The notes beneath the pieces were generated by a model that was given only the letters and a program-made list of their open reading frames with translations, was not told the origin of the DNA and searched no databases. From the NCBI RefSeq assembly GCF_000347635.1, contig NC_020514.1, positions 2,108,001 to 2,172,000 on the forward strand: 64,000 bases of DNA, in the 5' to 3' direction. A program made the translations under genes and the position numbers. Source of the stretch: Paraglaciecola psychrophila 170. Lineage in GTDB: Bacteria; Pseudomonadota; Gammaproteobacteria; Enterobacterales; Alteromonadaceae. Shown here piece after piece: positions 56,501 through 64,000 of this stretch. Position 1 is the stretch's first letter. Every line of letters begins with the position of its first letter.

Positions 56501-57332
56501 TAAGTTTGGGAGCAGCTTCAGCCATTACCCGTTCTTTTTGTGCAAATTCGTATCGAGGATGAATAGCAGAAAGCTTAACTGAAATACCAGGCACTTTGCG
56601 AGGGTCATTCTTACCCGACGCACGAGCAACTGCGCCAATGGTATCTATGGCAACTTGATAAGCTTTAAAATACTTTTCAGCATCACTCATGGTGCGCGCA
56701 CCTTCACCTAGCATGTCGTAAGAATATACGAAGCCTTGCCGCTCTTTCTTGGTAGCATGATCAGTGGCATCTTGAATCGTTTCGCCAATAACAAACTGCT
56801 CACCCATAATTTTCATTGCGTAGTTCATTGCTTTACGAATGACAGGCTCACCTAATCGACCAATAACCTTCTTCAATAAACCAAAGCTATCTTTTTCGCG
56901 TTCATCAGCATAGTCAACCATGGTTCCGGTAACTAATAAGCCCCAAGATGAGGCATTAACGAACAGTGATTCACTGCTACCTATATGACTGTCCCACTGC
57001 CCTTTAGATATTTTGTCACTAATAAGGGCATCTTGAGTGTGCTTATCTGGTACACGTAATAAGGCTTCCGCTAAACACATTAACACCACACCTTCTTCAC
57101 TTGATAATGTGTATTCTGCTAGTAAGGCATCTATTGCACCGTTTCCCGATTCGTCTCTACGTATTTTCAAAGACATTTTACGGGCTTTTTCCCACGCCCT
57201 GCTTGCAGCATTATCGTTAACTTCTGCCAAGGGTAAAATATGCTCTACCGAAACACTTTCATCAATACGATAAAACTCGCGAATTTTTTGACGAATAGGG
57301 GACGCCGTGATGTTTGAATTATTAAATAGCAT
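53502..57332 (-). CDS. putA: PutA, proline dehydrogenase / P5C dehydrogenase
   Basis: The 1276-aa bifunctional flavoenzyme converts proline to glutamate. The N-terminal PRODH barrel contains GISVKLSAIHPRYEFAQ, GLTVDAEESERLD and MMVRLVKGAYWD; the central aldehyde dehydrogenase has FIAETGGQN (catalytic Glu) and SAGQRCSALR (nucleophile Cys); a C-terminal ALDH-like flap domain follows, as in long PutAs. The N-terminus lacks the ribbon-helix-helix repressor domain of E. coli PutA. Start at ATG 57332 with GAGG eight bases upstream; GTG 57341 would lie inside that site. Monocistronic. Confidence 0.96.
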   Translation of the reverse strand: MLFNNSNITASPIRQKIREFYRIDESVSVEHILPLAEVNDNAASRAWEKARKMSLKIRRDESGNGAIDALLAEYTLSSEEGVVLMCLAEALLRVPDKHTQDALISDKISKGQWDSHIGSSESLFVNASSWGLLVTGTMVDYADEREKDSFGLLKKVIGRLGEPVIRKAMNYAMKIMGEQFVIGETIQDATDHATKKERQGFVYSYDMLGEGARTMSDAEKYFKAYQVAIDTIGAVARASGKNDPRKVPGISVKLSAIHPRYEFAQKERVMAEAAPKLKALCLQAKSYNIGLTVDAEESERLDISLDVIEAVFSDDELEGWNGFSMALQAYQKRAIFIVDWLRELTMRVDRKMMVRLVKGAYWDTQIKNSQKGGYQHFPVFTRKASTDVSYLACAKKLLEYRDTIFPQFATHNAYTVATILELAGNDKTSFEFQCLYGMGGSLYDQVVANENVQCRVYAPVGPHKELLAYLVRRLLENGANSSFVNAIIDESQPVESLLVDPVDKMHRLKDKYNGQIIKPIALYHDEKGAGRDNSKGLDLTDINTVTPLKTSLDNWLMDNLFSEDDVPEGSVAIRNPAKQSEIIGFQRHHNKDEMLAMIETAQNAFASWSQTPVSERAALLCRVADALEHHIDELIALCIKEAGKTAQDGIDEVKEAVDFCRYYAQQAIELAKDDRLEARGVVLCISPWNFPLAIFIGQVTAAIATGNTVLAKPAEQTSLIALRAIELMTSVGLPHGVVQAVIAKGSNVGNVIIPNARVQAVIFTGSIKTATIISQTLADRGGDQVPFIAETGGQNCMLVDSTALPEQVIDDVISSGFQSAGQRCSALRVLFLQDDIADNVITMLKGALAELHVGNPEKLSTDIGPVIDQKALDSLNAHSDYMKTHGQLLYQCDISDEITNEIADNEHFFFAPRLYEIESIRALKQEVFGPCVHIVRFKGDEIEKVIDDINATGFGLTMGIHTRIEQRAINLAKLSRAGNVYINRNIIGAIVGVQPFGGRGLSGTGPKAGGPYYLTRLVKEITTPGAKKLNLLPQQAEASDRDTDAQAVLLMDRASTAEKIWRLTELNTRISCVSEVLANIAHIEIIDNLADDLTQTLKAARSQLIDIEKHLKEPTVLPGPTGESNTLYLENRGNIICFADENVTFHFWLLSVVTALATGNTIISVVSDLFYDEAIAFRDEFIATGEDKNVFQIARLCHLTTLLAQPGLSGVVVDSHCDRKHYISEKLAERQGAILPVISSKYFDNLMQRLLTEKAISINTTATGGNTSLMTLDEED

Positions 57333-57632
57333 ATGCTTCACCTCAATATTTTTTTAAGTAATGTTTTGCAATTACATACGTTAATTACAATTTAATTTAC
57401 TGCTTCGATTGAATGTAAAATTCAGTTGGTGTGAATCCACAGAAGCTCACATTGTAATCAGGGTACTGCTCATCATTTTGTGCAGATTAAGTTAATGCTT
57501 TTCGCTAATCAAAATAGTAGTAATACTCATCATTGAAGCTTGGCTCACTAAAATATCTGAATGTACTTTGAGCTATAGAAAAGCATCTAACCTAAATACT
57601 GGTTTTGCGTTAAATAGAATTGAATGTGTGCC
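57333..57632. promoter_or_regulatory. putA promoter region
   Basis: 300 bases between leftward putA and the RND gene's 3' end. AT-rich, with no clear operator palindrome and no terminator recognisable for the upstream RND operon. Confidence 0.4.
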
Positions 57633-60600
57633 CTAACTTTGACGGTCACTTTTTAGCTCTTCAATCTTAAATAGGCGCATGACCCATATAAAGAAGAATG
57701 GCGCGAAAAATAAAACCAATATTGTTGTGGCCGTAATACCACCCAGTACGCCAATTGATATCGCGTTTTGTGCTCCTGACCCTGGCCCTGCGGCAAATGC
57801 CAAAGGCATCACACCCAAAATAAATGTTAGTGATGTCATCAAAATAGGGCGAAGTCTCTGTTTAGCGGCCATGACCGCTGAATCATAGGCATTCATGCCA
57901 TCTTCAAAATTAATTTTTGCAAACTCAATTATCAAAATTGCATTTTTGGCAGCCAAGGCAATGGTCATTAATAAGCCTACCTGAAAGTAAACATCATTTG
58001 CTTGTCCAGACCACCATGTGGCCAAAACAGCACCAAATATACCAAGTGGAACAGTTAGTATGATCGCCAAAGGTATGGTCCAGCTTTCATATAAGGCGGC
58101 CAATGCTAAGAACACGGCAATGATTGAAATCAAGTAAACAATCCAAGCCTGTCCACCGGATTCTTTTTCTTCATACGATAAGCCCGTCCATTCCAAACCA
58201 ATTCCACTTGGCAAGCTTTCAGCGAGTTTTGATATCTGGTTAAGGGCTTCACCTGAACTAATGCCTTGTGCGGCCTCACCTTTAATTTCAAGAGAAGAAT
58301 TACCGTCAAACCGTGTTAGCTTTGGTGCGCCATATGACCATTCACCTGAGCCGAAGGCTGACAAAGGGACCATACCACCAGTTGAATTGCGCACATACCA
58401 TCGGTCTATATCTTTTGGCAGCATGCGGTACTCAGCGTCTGCCTGTGTGTAAACACGTTTAATACGACCATCTTCTAAGAAGTCATTAATATAAGAGCCG
58501 CCAAGTACAGTACTTAAGGTTTGGTTGATTGTGGCAATGGGTACACCCATTGCTTGCGCCTTGCTCGAATCAATATTGAGGTTATATTGTGGGCCGGGCG
58601 CCAAACCATTAAAACGTACACCTTTTAAAGAACTGCTTTGGTTAGCCTCTCCAAGAAACTGTTGCATGGCATTGTTAAGAGCGTCTTGCCCCAGTCCTGC
58701 TCGGTCAACCAATTGAAATTCAAAACCGCTGGAATTACCTAACGCTATTATGGCCGGTGGTACAATTGGAATAATCATAGCGTCTTTTACAGATGACAGC
58801 GCTTTACCTGCTTGTTTACTCACCTGAAAGACGCTTTGATTTTCTGTACGCTGGGCCCAATCTTTCATTTTGATAAATGCGATTCCAACGTTTTGACTGT
58901 TCCCAGAAAAACTAAAACCAGCCGCAGTAAATATTCCTTCAACCGCACCGTTTGTTTGGTCTAGATAGAAGTCTTCGACCTGCTTATTTTTCTCAACTGT
59001 TTGTTGCAAGGTTGAGCTGACAGGTCCGTTAACCAATGTGAACATCCGGCCTTGGTCTTCGTCAGGTAAAAATGACGTCGGTATTCTAACGAATAGACCA
59101 ATTGCAACAGCGATTATCGTAAAGAACACTGCAGGTAGAATAAATCGGTTCGCCAATACTTTTTCTAAAAGGTTGGCGTGGCCCATCTTCATTTTATTAA
59201 ATGCTTTATTGAAAAGTCCAAAGAATCCAGTGTTCTTTTCTATCTTCGCTTGTTTTAGAACAATGGCACATAATGATGGCGATAGGCTAAGCGCGACAAA
59301 AAGTGATATCCCCATTGCCACTGAAATCGTAACGGCAAATTGTCGATAAATTACCCCAGTCGATCCTTCAAAAAATGTAATCGGAATAAACACGGCCCAT
59401 ATAACTACGGTTGTGCCGACAAGTGCTCCTGAAATTTCTTTCATCGCTTTTATGGCTGCATCCTTTGGACTTATATTGGGATCCTTTTCCAATTTATTTT
59501 CAATGTTTTCGGTAACAACAATCGCATCATCAACCAACATTCCGATGGCCAGAACCAGCGCGAATAGTGTCAAAATATTGATGGAATATCCGATCATAAG
59601 AAGAAACGCAAAAGTGCCAAGCAGCACAACTGGAATGGCTACCGTCGGTATGAAAGTCGCGCGTGCTGTTTGTAAGAATATATAAATCACTAATATTACT
59701 AACAAGATTGCTATTAATAGCGTTTTTATGACGTCATAAATTGAAGCTTCAACAAAAGGTGAAATATCAACTGGATAAACGACCTTTAATTGTTTAGGAA
59801 TAATATCGTCAAATTCTTGAATTCTATCTTTAACCGCTTGGATGGTTTGAAGGGCATTTGCATCTGACGCTAGTTCAATGGCAATTCCCGATGCAGGGCG
59901 GCGATTATAGCGGCCGATAACACTATAGCTCTCGGAACCAATTTCAACGCGGGCAATATCACCTAAGGTTACGTGTGCACCGTCTTGATCCACAGTCAGT
60001 AATATGTCTTCAAATTCATCCACGGTTTCAAGTAAGGTTTGTGCCGTAATGGTTGCGTTTAATTGTTGACCTTCAACACTCGGGGTCCCACCAATTTGTC
60101 CGGTGGCTAGCTGAACATTTTGTTGCTGCACCGCATTAATGACATCTTGTGTAGTAATGTTGAAATTGTACATTGATTGCGGGTTAAGCCAGATACGCAT
60201 GGCGTGCTCTGGCCCGAATGTTCTGATTTGTCCGACACCATCAATGCGGCTAAGTGGTTCTTCCAAATTAGACGCCAAAAAGTCGGAAATTTCATTTCGC
60301 CCATATGCGTCATCTGTTGAATAAAACCCAACGATTAGGGAATAACTGCTTCCGGCCTTACTAACGGCAACACCTTGACGCTGAACCGCTTGAGGCAAAG
60401 AGGATTCTGCTTGAGATACTTTATTTTGAGTTTGCACTTGCGCGATGTCTGAATCGGTTCCTGGCTCGAAGGTCAGGTTAATGCTTGCCCGCCCAGATGA
60501 AGAACTTTCCGATTGGATGTAGCGCAGATTATCAATACCCGTCAGATTTTGTTCGATAATCTGCGTTACTGTATTTTCAAGTGTTTGTGCTGAAGCACCT

Positions 60601-60752
60601 GGATAAGTTGCTGATATTGATACCTTAGGAGCTGCAATATTCGGATATTGCTCAACTGGCAATGATGTTATGGCAAGCGTTCCGGCCCCCATAATAACGA
60701 TGGCAATAACCCACGCAAAAATGGGTCTGTCTATAAAAAATTTAGAGATCAT
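57633..60752 (-). CDS. RND efflux pump inner-membrane transporter (HAE1/AcrB type)
   Basis: The 1039-aa protein has the RND layout: TM1 (FAWVIAIVIMGAGTLAI), first periplasmic porter domain, TM cluster with proton-relay Asp pair in GMLVDDAIVVTENIE, second porter domain, and the last TM cluster to GSGAQNAISIGVLGG. It expels drugs or other amphiphiles with an adaptor and a TolC-like channel. The start overlaps the adaptor stop by one base. No outer-membrane factor gene is adjacent, so a shared TolC is likely. Confidence 0.94.
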   Translation of the reverse strand: MISKFFIDRPIFAWVIAIVIMGAGTLAITSLPVEQYPNIAAPKVSISATYPGASAQTLENTVTQIIEQNLTGIDNLRYIQSESSSSGRASINLTFEPGTDSDIAQVQTQNKVSQAESSLPQAVQRQGVAVSKAGSSYSLIVGFYSTDDAYGRNEISDFLASNLEEPLSRIDGVGQIRTFGPEHAMRIWLNPQSMYNFNITTQDVINAVQQQNVQLATGQIGGTPSVEGQQLNATITAQTLLETVDEFEDILLTVDQDGAHVTLGDIARVEIGSESYSVIGRYNRRPASGIAIELASDANALQTIQAVKDRIQEFDDIIPKQLKVVYPVDISPFVEASIYDVIKTLLIAILLVILVIYIFLQTARATFIPTVAIPVVLLGTFAFLLMIGYSINILTLFALVLAIGMLVDDAIVVTENIENKLEKDPNISPKDAAIKAMKEISGALVGTTVVIWAVFIPITFFEGSTGVIYRQFAVTISVAMGISLFVALSLSPSLCAIVLKQAKIEKNTGFFGLFNKAFNKMKMGHANLLEKVLANRFILPAVFFTIIAVAIGLFVRIPTSFLPDEDQGRMFTLVNGPVSSTLQQTVEKNKQVEDFYLDQTNGAVEGIFTAAGFSFSGNSQNVGIAFIKMKDWAQRTENQSVFQVSKQAGKALSSVKDAMIIPIVPPAIIALGNSSGFEFQLVDRAGLGQDALNNAMQQFLGEANQSSSLKGVRFNGLAPGPQYNLNIDSSKAQAMGVPIATINQTLSTVLGGSYINDFLEDGRIKRVYTQADAEYRMLPKDIDRWYVRNSTGGMVPLSAFGSGEWSYGAPKLTRFDGNSSLEIKGEAAQGISSGEALNQISKLAESLPSGIGLEWTGLSYEEKESGGQAWIVYLISIIAVFLALAALYESWTIPLAIILTVPLGIFGAVLATWWSGQANDVYFQVGLLMTIALAAKNAILIIEFAKINFEDGMNAYDSAVMAAKQRLRPILMTSLTFILGVMPLAFAAGPGSGAQNAISIGVLGGITATTILVLFFAPFFFIWVMRLFKIEELKSDRQS

Positions 60753-61951
60753 TAATTTGAGCTCGTTTTGTTATTTTCAGCATCGGCTGTAGCATGGTCA
60801 TCAGATTTCGTTGCTTCAGAGGAGATATTATTTGAGACCTCCGAGTTGATGTTTTTAGGAACGACTTTGGAGCCCGGCTGCAACATCATTGTCCCCGCTA
60901 CAATAACGGTATCGCCAGTTTTAAGACCGCTTTTGATTACCCAATTATTTTTGTAAGTGCTGTTGGTCACCACTGCACGCTTGCTTGCTATATTATTAAC
61001 ATCGACAATCCAAACCGCTTTTGAGCCATCGGACTCTATACTGACGGCTTTTTGCGGCACTATGATTGTTTCTTGAATTTCCATTTTGTCGATGGTTGCA
61101 CGCACGAACATACCAGGTAACAAAGCTGCATTTGGGTTGGGGAACACAGACCTCAATCGAACTGTACCTGTGTTCTCGTCTACGGCTAAATCAGTAGCAT
61201 ACAGACTGCCTTTGTGGGGATAGATAAAATCGTTATTGCCAAATAAAAGTGTTACCTCAAACTTTGCATCTTCGCCTCTGGTCACTAAACTTAGTTGCAA
61301 AGTCTTTGCATCGGCTGCCGACTGAGACAAGTCGACGTAAACTGGGTCAAGTTGTCTAATGGTTGCTAAAGCAGCTTGTTGTTGAGCAGTAACGAGAGCA
61401 CCGTCAGTGACTGTCGATGGGCTAATATATCCTGAAATAGGTGCATAAACCTTAGTGTAGTCAAGGTTGATTTTTGCTGTTTTTACCTCAGCCCGCGATA
61501 GAGAAACAGCGGCTTTAGCTCGTGCCACACTTGCCTTAGCGCTGTCAAACTGTTGCTCGCTTAGGGTGTTGGTTTTTATCAGGCTTCGATAGCGGCTTTG
61601 TAATGCAAGGGCAAGCCCTAGTTCTGCTTTTATATTCTGCAAATTCGCATTTGCGCTTTGCAAATTCGCATCATATCTTGCCGGATTAATCTGGTAGAGT
61701 TGCTGACCTTCTTCAACAAGGCTACCTTCTTCAAAAAAACGCGATTGAATAATACCGCTCACTTGAGGACGAATTTCTGCTGTTTTGAAGGCCTTTACAC
61801 GGCCGGGCAATTCGTTGGGCATGGCAATTATTTTTGGTTCTATCGTCATGACACTTACTTGTTTTAAAGAACGCTGCCGTGTTTGATCCGAATTGTCCGT
61901 GCAGCCTACTAACAAAAATACGCTTAAACATGCCATAAATATTGAGGTCAT
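60752..61951 (-). CDS. RND periplasmic adaptor lipoprotein (AcrA/MexA type)
   Basis: The adaptor has lipobox LLVGC (from ATG 61951), lipoyl half-motifs (TAEIRPQVSGIIQSRFFEEG and YAPISGYISPS), a coiled-coil hairpin and beta-barrel (TVRLRSVFPNPNAALLPGMF), and a C-terminal polar tail. Start at 61951 gives a normal lipoprotein signal. An upstream ATG at 62062 overlaps the uspA stop (ATGA) and is well placed for coupling, but would add 37 residues before the signal. Operon: usp, adaptor, pump. Confidence 0.92.
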   Translation of the reverse strand: MTSIFMACLSVFLLVGCTDNSDQTRQRSLKQVSVMTIEPKIIAMPNELPGRVKAFKTAEIRPQVSGIIQSRFFEEGSLVEEGQQLYQINPARYDANLQSANANLQNIKAELGLALALQSRYRSLIKTNTLSEQQFDSAKASVARAKAAVSLSRAEVKTAKINLDYTKVYAPISGYISPSTVTDGALVTAQQQAALATIRQLDPVYVDLSQSAADAKTLQLSLVTRGEDAKFEVTLLFGNNDFIYPHKGSLYATDLAVDENTGTVRLRSVFPNPNAALLPGMFVRATIDKMEIQETIIVPQKAVSIESDGSKAVWIVDVNNIASKRAVVTNSTYKNNWVIKSGLKTGDTVIVAGTMMLQPGSKVVPKNINSEVSNNISSEATKSDDHATADAENNKTSSN

Positions 61952-62058
61952 TGTTTTCTTGGATGAAAAAGGGCATGTAACCGTTGCATTTGGTGAGCAG
62001 TGAGTTATGCCACCAGATTCGCCGCTTATTATTTTATTTGCTTCTAATGTTTTAGATT

Positions 62059-62493
62059 TCATCCATGAACCCGAACAGCAAGAACGTCTTGTTTCACGCC
62101 ATGCAACACAGAATTGGCTGTTGAACCAAGCAGTAATTTAATGCCGCTTCTGCCATGTGTACCTATTACAATTAGGTCTCTATTTTTTTCATTGGCCATT
62201 TCTTTTATCTCATCTGCCGCGACACCAATTTTCACAAAAACATTATGCTCATTAATACCAAATTCTGTGGCGATATCACTTAGTTTTTTATGGGCTAAGG
62301 ACATGCGTTCAGAATCGTCTATCGCGTTGTATTCCATTGGATAAAGGTATGGTTGAATATGTGTTGTAGGTAGCAAGGTATACATCAATATTAAATCATC
62401 AGGCGACTGAGAAACCGCTAATGCTTTGCGAATAATACTTTCGTGGGGTGCATTAACGTCTATTGCGACTAATATTTTTTTGTAATTACTCAT
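62059..62493 (-). CDS. universal stress protein (UspA family)
   Basis: The 144-aa single Usp domain starts KILVAIDVNAPHES and ends with the ATP-binding pattern VIGTHGRSGIKLLLGSTANSV. The usual G-2x-G-9x-G-(S/T) motif is present. Its stop overlaps a possible adaptor start, so it leads the RND operon. Such proteins are induced in stasis and low oxygen; a GNAT gene lies upstream on the same strand. Confidence 0.92.
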   Translation of the reverse strand: MSNYKKILVAIDVNAPHESIIRKALAVSQSPDDLILMYTLLPTTHIQPYLYPMEYNAIDDSERMSLAHKKLSDIATEFGINEHNVFVKIGVAADEIKEMANEKNRDLIVIGTHGRSGIKLLLGSTANSVLHGVKQDVLAVRVHG

Positions 62494-62599
62494 CGTGTTT
62501 ACTCCATTGAGTGTTTAAATTGTAGAACGATTTCATTGCTGATTTGTGTCTTTTAGTTATGATTAGTCGAAACTAAATAATGACCTTGACCATGTCATA

Positions 62600-63135
62600 C
62601 TAAAGAGTCATCGAAAAAATAACTTGGCTTGAGTTTTTAGGATCAGTTATTGACGCCATGCCTAAAATTTCAGCTAGTTCCCGCATTTTATAGTTACTAC
62701 AAAGTTCAATTAAGATAAGTTTTTTAATACTGTTAGTCCGTGCATGCTCGATCAAATGATTAGCTAGTTCTGTAGCGATACCCTGATGATGATACTCATC
62801 CGACACAGTGACAGCCATTTCACGTTCATCTGGTTTAGAATCGATCGCGTAAAGGCAAATGCCGATTTTTTTTCGTTCCCTCCCTGTTGAATTGTCGCGA
62901 TATAGGCCATGGAATTTATGTAATCGATATTATAAAGTGTCGAAATCATTGACGAAGATAATTCCATGCTACTGCTAAGGAAATTCTTATGCTTAGCTAG
63001 TGCTGAAAAATCCCGCATGAAAGCTGCCTCTATTTCTATGTCATCGGATGTAATCGGTCGAATAGTGACGTCTAAATCGCCAGCTTTTATATGTTTGTAA
63101 TCATTTTTGTCACTATTAATGAGCAGTTCTTTCAT
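62600..63135 (-). pseudogene. GNAT acetyltransferase, frameshifted at an A8 run
   Basis: The N-terminal part (from ATG 63135) encodes VTIRPITSDDIEIEAAFMRD and AYIATIQQGGNEKK. After the run of eight A (62866-62873, minus strand) the acetyl-CoA domain continues in another frame: IGICLYAIDSKPDEREMAVT, then EYHHQGIATELANHLIEHAR (the Q/RxxGxG/A motif). Nine A would join them. Both halves look functional, so deletion, miscall or -1 slippage on the A run are all possible. The N-terminal 'IRPI...D' region resembles the GNAT part of protein acetyltransferase Pat. Confidence 0.8.
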
Positions 63136-63643
63136 GATTAATAACCCCTGTAAAACAAAGTAGTAGTTTGTTTTACGCTTAATATATATATTGAGTTAGG
63201 TAAGCTCAATTAGGGGTATCCATGCACAAACTGTGGAAACCACGTAGTGATTTTAACCTCCACACTATTACTAACTCGCTTTTACCTGTGCCAGCAACAC
63301 TATTTTTTGTTAATGATTTTCACAGTGGAATACGAGGTATCTCCGATAACGTTAATACTAGTTCATAGGTAAGCTGTGTTTCTCGACGTCACACTTAGCA
63401 TAGTTGAATAACTCGGTTGCTATGATGTAATTGGTTTGGAACGGTTAATCGTGTTTAGAATATCCTTGATTCAGTCTAACCCTTGCAATGCATGTCATAT
63501 TTCTGATGTACTGATGCTTTATCGGTGATATCCGCAACAAACAAATTTACGGTCAGTATCAAGGGCAAACGGTGCTGACAAAAATATGATCTCCAGGTGG
63601 GAGTTTTTGACTAAAGACAAATTAAGAAACAAGGGTTTAAATA
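63136..63643. promoter_or_regulatory. divergent region with shared motif copy
   Basis: TTAGGGGTATCCATGC (63210-63225), the regional motif, lies 75 bases upstream of the leftward GNAT start. ATTGAG/CTCAAT forms a small hairpin beside it (about 63190-63210). The remaining ~400 bases, leading to the cysteine-rich gene, hold nothing recognised. Confidence 0.45.
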
Positions 63644-64000
63644 ATGCACAGATATGTATTGATGGTTTTATTTACATGGGTGGTATTACTGGCAAGTAAT
63701 GTCAGAGCAAAAGATGTACAGCTTGTCCCTGGTGAAATATATAGTAAAGATAACTTTACTATTACATGTGGCCAATCGACAACTCATACCCCCTTGGCAC
63801 TGAACGACTGCCAGTATTGGGATGATTTTAGTAACAAGTGTCTGTTTGAGAAAACCACTTATTCGAATGAAAACCTTGAATGCGTTGAAAAATGTCAGCG
63901 CTGGGATAAGTTCACAAACACTTGTTTTTACCAATCAAAATGTACCTTCTATCCATCCCATATGACATTTGTGAGGACTACATGCGAAAAGTTTGACGAC
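63644..64000 (+). CDS. secreted cysteine-rich protein, 3' end outside window
   Basis: The 119 codons remain open at the window edge. A signal peptide (MHRYVLMVLFTWVVLLASNV, cleavage after RA) is followed by a cysteine-rich mature part with a repeated pattern C-x-(Y/R)-W-D-x-F-(S/T)-N-(K/T)-C (CQYWDDFSNKC, CQRWDKFTNTC). Eight Cys in ~75 residues suggest disulfide-bonded repeats in an exported protein. Family not recognised. Confidence 0.75.
   Translation, partial: MHRYVLMVLFTWVVLLASNVRAKDVQLVPGEIYSKDNFTITCGQSTTHTPLALNDCQYWDDFSNKCLFEKTTYSNENLECVEKCQRWDKFTNTCFYQSKCTFYPSHMTFVRTTCEKFDD

Overview
The window looks like chromosomal DNA of a marine gammaproteobacterium of the Alteromonadales (Alteromonas/Paraglaciecola-like). 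The grounds are moderate-to-low GC, large Xanthomonas/Caulobacter-type TonB-dependent receptors beside flavin halogenases and lipoprotein GH13 enzymes, a Zur-type zinc island, and abundant decaying insertion sequences. No rRNA, tRNA or CRISPR array was recognised. All family assignments come from reading motifs, not from searches.

Layout. (1) 1-16.1 kb is a starch/alpha-glucan utilisation locus: a partial TonB receptor, a flavin-dependent halogenase plus a beheaded second halogenase, a 1019-aa TonB receptor, a lipoprotein pullulanase with three exact 108-residue C-terminal repeats, and a lipoprotein alpha-amylase with a glucodextranase-type C-terminal module. The receptor would import glucans trimmed at the cell surface by the two lipoproteins. 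(2) 16.2-18.3 kb holds a HAD phosphatase and a TauE-type exporter. (3) 19.2-33.5 kb is a stress/low-oxygen module headed by a FixL/FixJ-like two-component system. The second PAS domain of the kinase keeps the FixL haem His (H489) and distal Arg (R509) with the exact 20-residue FixL spacing. Downstream lie a ZIP metal transporter, HflK/HflC-like SPFH proteins, small proteins, an amidoligase plus class-I glutamine amidotransferase pair, a YjjU-like patatin, a PagL-like lipid A deacylase and a ferritin-like protein. A recurring palindromic motif (about TTAGGGG-TATCC-ACA) precedes several of these genes and also a GNAT gene at 63 kb, which suggests a shared regulon. Many members carry single-base frameshifts or stops.

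(4) 33.5-36 kb is a scrapyard: a 14-bp minisatellite, a dead IS1182-family element with both terminal inverted repeats, the end of a probable LysR-type gene that it interrupted, and a fossil of the ThrS N-terminus. (5) 36-49.4 kb is a zinc-starvation island: a dihydroorotase paralogue and zinc-independent FolE2 (both leftward), a divergent Zur box, DUF1636, zur, znuCBA, a COG0523 GTPase, DUF1289, a TonB receptor with tandemly duplicated Zur operators, a PepSY membrane protein and a periplasmic lipoprotein. Together they would scavenge zinc (receptor, ZnuABC), allocate it (COG0523) and replace zinc enzymes (FolE2, PyrC paralogue).

(6) 49.7-53.5 kb carries a broken REP-associated transposase with a REP-like insertion, an IS6-type remnant and an intact MscS channel. 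(7) 53.5-63.1 kb, leftward, has putA, an RND efflux pump with its adaptor, a universal stress protein and a frameshifted acetyltransferase. (8) The window ends inside a secreted cysteine-rich protein.
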